From Acidimicrobiaceae bacterium (GTDB lineage Bacteria > Actinomycetota > Acidimicrobiia > Acidimicrobiales > RAAP-2), in the NCBI GenBank assembly GCA_003152555.1, contig PMAL01000063.1, positions 2,704 through 10,405 on the forward strand: 7,702 nt of DNA. The letters run 5' to 3'. A program made the position numbers and the translations under genes. Of this stretch, positions 1-4,979 are shown piece by piece (the stretch's first letter is position 1; every line of letters starts with the position of its first letter). Under the pieces are notes generated by a model. The model did not search any database, was not told where the DNA came from, and was given only the letters and a program-made list of their open reading frames with translations.

Positions 1-689
1 CCCGGCACGGAGCACGCCGCGTAGACGTCAATACCCGCTTGACCATTCGTCGACGTCGTGTCACTCCGGCCCTGATAGGTCGGCAGTGAAATCTGGCCCA
101 GGGTGGGGGTGAATTGCCCACTGCCTCCTGAGCCTCCCGATCCGCCCGCAACTAGCGTCGCCACCGACGCGGGCGATCCCGCGGTACCGATCTCAACAAC
201 GGATGCGGCCCCGCCGCCGCCGCCCTCGCCCGAGCAGCCCGACTGGCCGGGAGAGCCTCCGATGCCGCCGCCAAAGCCACCAAGTGGATTGGTGCCGCCC
301 GCGGAGCCGTTCGTGCCGGGGGTGCCCGACGACACCCCCGCGATGCAGGCGGGATTTCCCGGCTCCTGACCCGCTTGGCCAACGCCAATGGTAAGTGTTT
401 GTCCCGGTGCGACCGAGATAGTTCCGCTCACCACTCCTTGGTACCCACCGAGCGGGGGTCGTCCAGACGCGTCCGTACCACCGCGGCCGCCTTCTCCGCC
501 GGTAATGGTGAGCGTGAGTTGTGCGACATTGGCTGGCACCGTGAAGGTTTGTGTGCTCGACGAATACGTAAAGGTTTGGCTCACGGTGGTACCCGCGGCT
601 GCGGAGGGCACCACGACGATAGAGAGCGCGTAGCAGCACATCACCATTACGACCGCGCCTGTGCGCAGAAGGAGTTGCGAAGGTTTCAG
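1..689 (-). CDS. Secreted glycine-rich protein, 3' end beyond window (partial)
   Basis: The minus frame is open from an in-frame TGA near 745 to the window edge. From a CTG at 689 it reads 229 residues without a stop. Residues 1-32 look like a complete Sec signal peptide: basic n-region (K2, R9), hydrophobic core about 11-27, and a PSAAA end with likely cleavage before G33. The mature part opens with a beta-rich stretch (TVSQTFTYSSSTQTFTVPA) and then turns into Gly/Ser/Ala-rich repeats, including GGFGGGIGG and GEGGGGGAA, with scattered single Cys. This resembles secreted Gly_rich-type (PF12810-like) proteins whose VPA...LTLTITGGEGG opening precedes a glycine-rich body. The role is unknown; surface or extracellular is inferred. 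The first ATG in frame (647) would remove the basic n-region and has no Shine-Dalgarno, so I prefer CTG 689. The gene is divergent from the SHOCT gene. The C-terminus, which could hold an anchor, is not visible. Confidence 0.75.
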   Translation of the reverse strand, partial: MKPSQLLLRTGAVVMVMCCYALSIVVVPSAAAGTTVSQTFTYSSSTQTFTVPANVAQLTLTITGGEGGRGGTDASGRPPLGGYQGVVSGTISVAPGQTLTIGVGQAGQEPGNPACIAGVSSGTPGTNGSAGGTNPLGGFGGGIGGSPGQSGCSGEGGGGGAASVVEIGTAGSPASVATLVAGGSGGSGGSGQFTPTLGQISLPTYQGRSDTTSTNGQAGIDVYAACSVP

Positions 690-699
690 AGTTCGGTCG

Positions 700-708
700 C
701 TTCCTTCT
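700..708 (-). promoter_or_regulatory. Shine-Dalgarno supporting a CTG start at 689
   Basis: The minus strand reads AGAAGGAAG here, ending 10 nt before the CTG at 689-687. No comparable purine-rich site lies before the downstream ATG codons at 647 and 641. Together with the intact signal-peptide n-region this decides for the CTG. The spacing is a little long, so the call is moderate. Confidence 0.45.
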
Positions 709-717
709 CGCTGGGGT

Positions 718-747
718 CCAAGACCAAGTCACGGTCTTGGCCGTGAC
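718..747 (-). promoter_or_regulatory. Two overlapping inverted repeats in the leader of the glycine-rich gene
   Basis: On the plus strand, CCAAGACC (718-725) pairs with GGTCTTGG (733-740) across a 7-nt loop. GTCACGG (728-734) pairs with CCGTGAC (741-747) across a 6-nt loop. Both stems are perfect. They share bases 733-734, and each stem also uses the other's loop, so they cannot form together. They lie 29-58 bp upstream of the CTG start. They could be a switchable RNA leader or two overlapping protein-binding palindromes. No poly-U run follows, so a simple terminator is unlikely. Confidence 0.45.
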
Positions 748-871
748 GAGTTTAAGTATGCGTGCATGCCCAAGTGTGTGATACTTCGACACAAATTTGA
801 ATCACGGCGCATTAAGAGTCCACCGAGGCACATTTGGTCTCAATCGCCACGGTTAGCGTGAGTAAACATTC

Positions 872-887
872 TCGGGGTTTACCCCGA
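872..887 (+). repeat. Perfect hairpin/palindrome abutting the SHOCT promoter
   Basis: TCGGGG-TTTA-CCCCGA is a 6-bp perfect stem with a 4-nt loop. It ends one base before the proposed -35 hexamer (888-893). That position suits an operator or activator site. As RNA it would be a stable hairpin, but neither strand shows a following T-run, so I do not call it a terminator. Confidence 0.4.
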
Positions 888-915
888 TTGAAATTCGCTC
901 GACAGGGCCTAAAGT
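888..915 (+). promoter_or_regulatory. Candidate sigma70-type promoter for the SHOCT gene
   Basis: TTGAAA (888-893, 5/6 match to TTGACA) is followed after 16 bp by TAAAGT (910-915, 4/6 match to TATAAT). Transcription would begin near 922, giving a leader of roughly 20-30 nt that carries the AAGAAGG at 931-937. The 17-bp inverted repeat at 915-931 would overlap the start of transcription, a classic repressor position. This is read by eye only. Confidence 0.4.
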
Positions 916-931
916 TGTCATCACAAGACAA
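915..931. promoter_or_regulatory. 17-bp inverted repeat TTGTC-N7-GACAA, copy A (putative operator)
   Basis: TTGTC (915-919) and GACAA (927-931) flank ATCACAA. The site lies between the -10 element and the ribosome-binding site of the SHOCT gene. A second copy with the same arms, same spacing and 14/17 identity sits at 3373-3389. The recurrence in two intergenic regions suggests a shared DNA-binding regulator. I cannot name one. Confidence 0.45.
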
Positions 932-939
932 AGAAGGTC

Positions 940-1248
940 GTGAAAGTACACATGATGAGATTTGGCCATTTCGGTGGGACAGGGCCTGGCGACGGAATTG
1001 GATTCCTCTTTTTTATCCTGATGATCATCTTTTTCGGGGCGCTCTTGTGGCTGCTGCTCTCGGCGAGCCACCGACGTGATGCCCACAGCCACGCGCCGTT
1101 CTTTGGCCATGGACACGGGCCATACCCGCAAGACCACGGCGGACACAATTCAGAGGCGCGCGCAATTCTCGATCGCCGTTTTGCCAGCGGCGAGATTGAC
1201 GAGGAAGAGTACACGCGACGACGCAAACTGCTCGAGGGCGGTTCCTAG
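940..1248 (+). CDS. Small SHOCT-domain membrane protein with His-rich linker
   Basis: The product is 102 residues. There is one hydrophobic membrane segment at about 20-41 (GIGFLFFILMIIFFGALLWL), then a polar linker at 44-69 with seven His. The C-terminus (about 72-99: EARAILDRRFASGEIDEEEY and following) is the SHOCT short C-terminal helical motif, with its typical ILDxRFAxGEIdeeEY pattern. SHOCT modules usually end small bacterial membrane or stress-related proteins and are thought to aid oligomerisation; no enzyme activity is expected. The start is uncertain. GTG 940 gives the longest frame but sits only 2 nt from AAGAAGG (931-937). ATG 952 (residue 5) sits 14 nt from it. Either leaves the domains intact. 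The His cluster might bind metal, which is inference. The next gene on the same strand starts 130 bp downstream. Confidence 0.85.
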   Translation: MKVHMMRFGHFGGTGPGDGIGFLFFILMIIFFGALLWLLLSASHRRDAHSHAPFFGHGHGPYPQDHGGHNSEARAILDRRFASGEIDEEEYTRRRKLLEGGS

Positions 1249-1341
1249 TTTTTTCCCGCTGCGGGGTCGAATCGATCCGCCCACTGCGCGACCAACATCG
1301 CCGCGCGCTCGACGACGAAGTGCTCTAAAATTCGGTACACG

Positions 1342-1355
1342 TGCGCACTAGCGCA
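1342..1355 (+). repeat. Short hairpin upstream of the UPF0173 hydrolase gene
   Basis: TGCGC-ACTA-GCGCA is a 5-bp perfect stem with a 4-nt loop, 23 bp before the ATG at 1379. A TAAAAT at 1326-1331 could serve as a -10 element, although no good -35 is visible. If so, the hairpin would lie in the leader. The rest of the 1249-1378 gap shows only a T6 run after the SHOCT stop and nothing else I can call. Confidence 0.25.
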
Positions 1356-1378
1356 TCACGAGTTATGGGGGCACAGGC

Positions 1379-2146
1379 ATGACGGCACTAAAAGTCGAAG
1401 AGGAGCTCGAGCGAGTAGCGGTGGGAAAAGCCGGTTCACTGACCTGGCTGGGCCACGCCACGGTGCTGCTTAATACCGAAGCGGGCACGCGAATTGTCTT
1501 TGACCCCTGGATTGACGGCAATCCCAAGAGCCCGATCAGCCTCAACGAATTAGGCAACGTTGACGCCATTTGCGTGACCCACGGGCACTTCGACCACATG
1601 GGTTCGGTCATCCCCCTCGCCGACGCAACCGGCGCGACGGTCATCTGCGTGCCCGAGATGGCGGCCTACTTCTCCTCGGTGGGCGTGGCCAACCTGGTCG
1701 AAATGAATAAGGGCGGCACCGTGCACGTGAAAGAAGTCGCGCTGACCATGGTCACCGCTGATCATTCCTGTGGGATTTCGGTCGGCGAAACCTCTCCCAG
1801 TGTCTACGGCGGCAACCCCGTGGGCTTCATCGCCACCCTGCCCAGTGGGGAAGGAGGGCCTATTTATGTCTCCGGCGACACCAACGTCTTTGGCGACATG
1901 AAGCTCATCTGTGACCTCTACGCCCCCGAGATTGGCCTCATCCCCATCGACGGCCACTACAACATGGGTCCACGCGAGGCCGCGCATGGCGTGCGGTTAC
2001 TGGGTCTCAGTCGCGTGGTGCCAATTCACTACGGAACCTTCCCCGTACTGACGGGCACTCCCGAAGAACTGCGCACGCACCTGGCGAGCGCGAGCACGCT
2101 CACGATCATCATTGAACCGGGTCAGTCCGTGCCCATCAGGGCTTGA
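1379..2146 (+). CDS. UPF0173-type metal-dependent hydrolase (metallo-beta-lactamase fold, UlaG-like)
   Basis: The product is 255 residues and looks cytoplasmic, with no signal peptide. Family landmarks appear in order: WLGHATVLL (23-31), FDPWIDGNP (41-49), the metal-binding THGHFDHMG (67-75), ADHSCG (127-132), SGDTNVFGD (165-173), PIDGHYNMGPREAA (189-202) and VVPIHYGTFP (213-222). H68, H70, D72, H73, H129 and D167 are the expected metal ligands, with H193 or H217 completing the site. This pattern is the YtkL/UPF0173 group, related to the L-ascorbate-6-phosphate lactonase UlaG. The substrate is unknown for most of the group, and the absence of other ascorbate genes argues against naming it ulaG. 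ATG 1379 follows a G-rich stretch (GGGGG, about 10 nt upstream) that can act as the ribosome-binding site. It is about 25 residues longer than the shortest family members, with an extra N-terminal segment (1-18). It converges on the AI-2E gene with a 13-bp gap. Confidence 0.9.
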   Translation: MTALKVEEELERVAVGKAGSLTWLGHATVLLNTEAGTRIVFDPWIDGNPKSPISLNELGNVDAICVTHGHFDHMGSVIPLADATGATVICVPEMAAYFSSVGVANLVEMNKGGTVHVKEVALTMVTADHSCGISVGETSPSVYGGNPVGFIATLPSGEGGPIYVSGDTNVFGDMKLICDLYAPEIGLIPIDGHYNMGPREAAHGVRLLGLSRVVPIHYGTFPVLTGTPEELRTHLASASTLTIIIEPGQSVPIRA

Positions 2147-2159
2147 CGCGCCACGCCTC

Positions 2160-3290
2160 CTAGGACGAATTGGTGGGCGTCGACGCGGTCCACAACTCCT
2201 TGATGAGGACCTGAATCGCCGCGGCCGCCGGCACGGCCAACAGCACGCCAATGAATCCGCCAAAGAGCCCGCCCACCCACGCACCGATTTCGGCACCAAT
2301 CAAAACCGCGACGAGTACCGTGAGCGGATTGATTTTGGCCGTGCGGCTCATGACAACGGGATTCAGCGCGTGATTTTCAAACTGGGTATAGATAATGAAG
2401 ACGATGGCCGTCACGATGCCGGCCGTCGGTGAATGACCGAAGGCAAAGAGTACGGTCGGCACTCCGGCGAGGGCGGCGCCAATTACGGGCAGGAAATCAA
2501 CGAGTGCGACCCACAACGCCCAGAGAAATGCGAACGGCACGCCCAATATCAGCAGCGTCACCAGCACGACCACCCCGGCCGCCAACGAGGTCAGCGCATT
2601 GCCGAGCACGTAACCGGTCGCAGATTTGCGCACCAGCGTGCTCACACGAGACACACGCGCCGCGCGGGCGGGCGACATCATGAGCAGCAGATCGGTGCGC
2701 ATCCTGGGGGCTTCCAAAAGAAGAAGAAACACAAAGGCGAACACCGTCACGAGCGCCAGGACCACCGTGACCGCGCCCTCGCCGAGCGCTAACGCGGGTT
2801 TGCTCAGTCCCTTGGCCAGCGAGACCAACTTCGTTGAATTCTTCTTGATCCACGACTCCACGTGGTACTGGCGCAACTCGCGGCCGATCCAGTTGTGGCT
2901 GCGCTGGGCCTTTTCGATGTAATGGGGCAACGTATTGGCGAGGTTCGTCAGGGCGTGTATGAGCGGGTAACCGAACGCGAACGCCAGACCCACAAAAATG
3001 AGGATCGACCAGAGTGCCACCAATGTGACCGCTGATCCGCGTCGTCGTATTTTCCAGCGCTGCAGGAACACGACCTGGGGGTTGAGAATCAGGGCCAGGA
3101 ATGAGCCGACCACCATCAGCATGATGATGTCACGCAGGCGCACGAGCACTTTGCCGGTGAGATAGACCGCGACCACAATGAAGACCGTGGTGAAAATCGT
3201 CCGCAGCGGGACGTTGTGTTCGTCGGCTCGACGAAACATCCTCGCTCGGCGCGTTTCGAACTCGCCTTCGGGACCGGATGTTTCTGACAT
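2160..3290 (-). CDS. AI-2E/PerM family membrane protein
   Basis: The product is 376 residues from ATG 3290. A hydrophilic, charged N-tail (1-28) leads into hydrophobic segments at about 32-49, 55-70, 88-111, 172-192, 217-247, 248-285, 289-302 and 323-361, as in the AI-2E/PerM family. Marker motifs are FLALILNPQVVFLQRW (64-79) with RRRGSAV after it, DFLPVIGA (265-272) and QFENHALNPVVM (303-314) followed by KINPL. About 350-400 residues is the usual length. The family name comes from E. coli TqsA, but members are mostly of unproven substrate and some act in ion or proton/antiporter roles, so autoinducer export should not be assumed. There is no luxS or lsr gene nearby. An in-frame TTG at 3299 would leave only 1 nt to the AAGGAG site, hence the choice of ATG. 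The gene diverges from the GNAT gene. Confidence 0.88.
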   Translation of the reverse strand: MSETSGPEGEFETRRARMFRRADEHNVPLRTIFTTVFIVVAVYLTGKVLVRLRDIIMLMVVGSFLALILNPQVVFLQRWKIRRRGSAVTLVALWSILIFVGLAFAFGYPLIHALTNLANTLPHYIEKAQRSHNWIGRELRQYHVESWIKKNSTKLVSLAKGLSKPALALGEGAVTVVLALVTVFAFVFLLLLEAPRMRTDLLLMMSPARAARVSRVSTLVRKSATGYVLGNALTSLAAGVVVLVTLLILGVPFAFLWALWVALVDFLPVIGAALAGVPTVLFAFGHSPTAGIVTAIVFIIYTQFENHALNPVVMSRTAKINPLTVLVAVLIGAEIGAWVGGLFGGFIGVLLAVPAAAAIQVLIKELWTASTPTNSS

Positions 3291-3300
3291 GATGACCAAA

Positions 3301-3306
3301 CTCCTT
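3301..3306 (-). promoter_or_regulatory. Ribosome-binding site of the AI-2E family gene
   Basis: The minus strand reads AAGGAG, a strong Shine-Dalgarno. The ATG at 3290 lies 10 nt away. The alternative TTG at 3299 would be only 1 nt away, which is too close. The site therefore favours the shorter, 376-residue product. Confidence 0.6.
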
Positions 3307-3372
3307 ACCGGTCGAAATCTCTCAAGTTGACGCTAGCCCGGTGCGACTTGGCCTGGGGGTGAAGCGTCGAAT

Positions 3373-3389
3373 TTGTCACCCCGAGACAA
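3373..3389. promoter_or_regulatory. 17-bp inverted repeat TTGTC-N7-GACAA, copy B (putative operator)
   Basis: TTGTC (3373-3377) and GACAA (3385-3389) flank ACCCCGA. The site is in the 137-bp divergent region between the AI-2E gene and the GNAT gene, 38 bp before the GNAT ATG, so it could affect either or both. It has the same arms and spacer length as the copy at 915-931. Confidence 0.45.
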
Positions 3390-3427
3390 GAACGGTGGCA
3401 GACATCTCGTGATAGGTTTCGCCGCTC

Positions 3428-3955
3428 ATGGAAATTCGCCCAATTCGTGATAATGAACACGCCGAACTCGGACAGATCACGGTTCGCTCCTATCGCCACC
3501 TTGCGGGCGGTGAATCGCTCGGCGGCTACGAGGAAGTACTGATTGACGTCACGTCACGGACCCGTGACTGCGAGGTCTTTGTTGCTTTAAGCGACGAGGG
3601 CCGACTCGTGGGCGGCGTCACCTACGTCCCGGGCCCAGGAACTTCAATGAGCGAGTTCACCGACCCTACGGCCGCCGGCATTCGCCACCTCGCCGTAGAC
3701 CCTCAGTTCCAAGGCTCCGGCGCCGGACGTGCACTGGTGGACGCCTGCATCGAGCGTGCACGGGACCAGCATCGTGACTGCGTGAGGCTCCACTCGACTC
3801 CGCCGATGGTGATCGCGCGAGCGATGTATGAACGCTTGGGATTTGTGCACACCCCCGAATTCGATCTCTTTTTCGACGAGGAGCCGTATTCGCCTGAGGA
3901 GCCGCTGCATCTCATTGCGTACGCACTCACTTTGCGAGACACCGAGCCCGCCTAG
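3428..3955 (+). CDS. GNAT family N-acetyltransferase
   Basis: The product is 175 residues, a typical single-domain GNAT length. The N-terminus MEIRPIRDNE is the usual first strand and loop. The core strand IRHLAVDP (85-92) leads into the acetyl-CoA pyrophosphate-binding loop Q95-G-S-G-A-G100, then helix RALVDACIERAR. The late motif ARAMYERLGFV with FDLF after it is the common C-terminal signature in which a Tyr often acts as general acid. Such enzymes move an acetyl group from acetyl-CoA to an amine; the acceptor here (small molecule, peptide or protein) cannot be told. ATG 3428 has only a weak GATAGG about 11 nt upstream, so translation may be modest. It converges on the carbon-nitrogen hydrolase gene and shares its upstream region with the AI-2E gene. 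Confidence 0.9.
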   Translation: MEIRPIRDNEHAELGQITVRSYRHLAGGESLGGYEEVLIDVTSRTRDCEVFVALSDEGRLVGGVTYVPGPGTSMSEFTDPTAAGIRHLAVDPQFQGSGAGRALVDACIERARDQHRDCVRLHSTPPMVIARAMYERLGFVHTPEFDLFFDEEPYSPEEPLHLIAYALTLRDTEPA

Positions 3956-3981
3956 CACGCAGGTCGACGCACGAGTTGGCC

Positions 3982-4009
3982 CTAAACCGGCAATAACGAC
4001 CGGTCTTTA
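3982..4009. terminator. Possible bidirectional terminator between the GNAT and nitrilase-family genes
   Basis: ACCGG (3986-3990) pairs with CCGGT (4000-4004) around a 9-nt loop. Flanking CTAAA and CTTTAG extend the symmetry with a small bulge. The hairpin lies between two convergent stops, and its right arm runs into the TAA of the minus-strand gene. T-runs on either side are short (TCTTTAGTTAT on plus, TTTAGG on minus), so strength is doubtful. Confidence 0.4.
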
Positions 4010-4861
4010 GTTATCGCCTGGGTTGTCCACGTAGTAGAGATCAGGTCGGCGCAGCTCCAGTACCGCGATTTGTGATCGACGACGACGAACCTCGTCGAGA
4101 TCAATCTGGGCGACCACCAGGTCGGGACCCGGTGCGTTGGACTCGCCGAGTACGTCGCCCCACGGACCAACAATCATGGAATGTCCGTGCGTGGCAATGC
4201 CCTCCTTTGTCGTGCCCACCTGGGCCGCGGCGATGACGAACGCGTGATTCTCAATGGCCCGGGCCCGAAGCAGCACCTCCCAGTGCGCAGAACCTGTGGT
4301 CGCGTTAAAGGCCGCCGGTACGGCCAGGACGCAGGCACCACGCACGGCCAGTTCCCGATAGAGCTCGGGGAATCGAAGGTCAAAGCACACGGTCATCCCC
4401 AACTCGAATTCCTTCAGGTGGGCAACGACGAGTCGCTCGCCCGCGGCGATGGATTCCGACTCTTGCTGGACCGTGACGCCCGGCACGTTGATGTCGAAGA
4501 GATGGATCTTTCGGTAAATAGCTCCGACCTCGCCGTCGCGACCAATGACGACGCTCGTGTTAAAGCATTTGGCCCCGTCACCAGACTTTTCCAGCATGCT
4601 GCCCACGTGAATCGTGACGTCTCGTTGCGTGGCGAGTGCTCCCAGCCGCGACGTCGTAGGTCCGGGAATTGACTCCGCGACCTCGCGGTAACCCGATGGC
4701 GGACCCAGATAGTTGAAGTATTCGGGTAGCTGGATGTACGAGGCGCCGCGACCGGCGGCCTCGGACACGAGTTCAATAGCGGCGGCGACGTTGCTCTGCA
4801 CGTCGGTACCCGAACTCAGTTGCACGGCCGCTACGACAGTTGCGGTTCCTGAATCATTCAT
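4007..4861 (-). CDS. Carbon-nitrogen hydrolase, nitrilase superfamily, Nit1-like
   Basis: The product is 284 residues, a normal length for the Nit branch. The Glu-Lys-Cys catalytic triad is readable: E47 in LPEYFNY, K118 in YRKIHLFDINVPG, and C159 in TVCFDLRFPELYREL. KIHLFD...VPG together with CFDLRFPELY is typical of the Nit1/NitFhit and omega-amidase-like group, whose members hydrolyse amides such as deaminated glutathione or alpha-ketoglutaramate. It is a soluble cytoplasmic enzyme. Most actinobacteria use mycothiol rather than glutathione, so if the host is one, the natural substrate may be another deaminated thiol or amide; that is inference. ATG 4861 has a good GGAGG site (4866-4870) 4 nt upstream. 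It diverges from the acyl-CoA dehydrogenase gene with a 118-bp gap and converges on the GNAT gene. No key residue is missing. Confidence 0.9.
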   Translation of the reverse strand: MNDSGTATVVAAVQLSSGTDVQSNVAAAIELVSEAAGRGASYIQLPEYFNYLGPPSGYREVAESIPGPTTSRLGALATQRDVTIHVGSMLEKSGDGAKCFNTSVVIGRDGEVGAIYRKIHLFDINVPGVTVQQESESIAAGERLVVAHLKEFELGMTVCFDLRFPELYRELAVRGACVLAVPAAFNATTGSAHWEVLLRARAIENHAFVIAAAQVGTTKEGIATHGHSMIVGPWGDVLGESNAPGPDLVVAQIDLDEVRRRRSQIAVLELRRPDLYYVDNPGDN

Positions 4862-4913
4862 TGGCCCTCCGTCAATCGCGAACCCACCAAAACTACCGTG
4901 GTGACTTTCTTTG

Positions 4914-4947
4914 CGGCCACGAACTTTGAGTAGCCTCGGCCACGTAC
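4914..4947. repeat. 11-bp direct repeat in the divergent nitrilase/dehydrogenase region
   Basis: CGGCCACGAAC (4914-4924) is repeated as CGGCCACGTAC (4937-4947), 10/11 identical and offset by 23 bp, close to two helical turns. It sits 33 bp or more before the dehydrogenase ATG and about 53 bp before the hydrolase ATG. It could be a pair of half-sites for a regulator. No convincing -35/-10 pair could be read here on either strand. Confidence 0.35.
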
Positions 4948-4979
4948 CAGGTTGTTACTCACAGCGACAGGATTGACCA

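Noticed and set aside
193..792. 199-residue minus-strand frame
   Set aside because: It is Arg/His-rich with no domain-like pattern, and it is out of phase with the signal-peptide-bearing Gly-rich frame on the same strand; it is a shadow of that gene.
1249..1254. T6 run directly after the SHOCT stop codon as an intrinsic terminator
   Set aside because: No convincing GC-rich stem precedes it; the small CCCGC/CGGG stem follows it instead, in the wrong order for this strand, and no oppositely oriented gene ends there.
2157..2164. TCCTAGGA palindrome at the end of the AI-2E gene
   Set aside because: An 8-bp palindrome overlapping a stop codon is readily expected by chance.
1379..3290. Hydrolase plus AI-2E protein as a quorum-sensing (lactonase/autoinducer) module
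   Set aside because: The two genes are convergent, the hydrolase is UPF0173 rather than a recognised AHL lactonase, and the AI-2E family name does not establish autoinducer transport.
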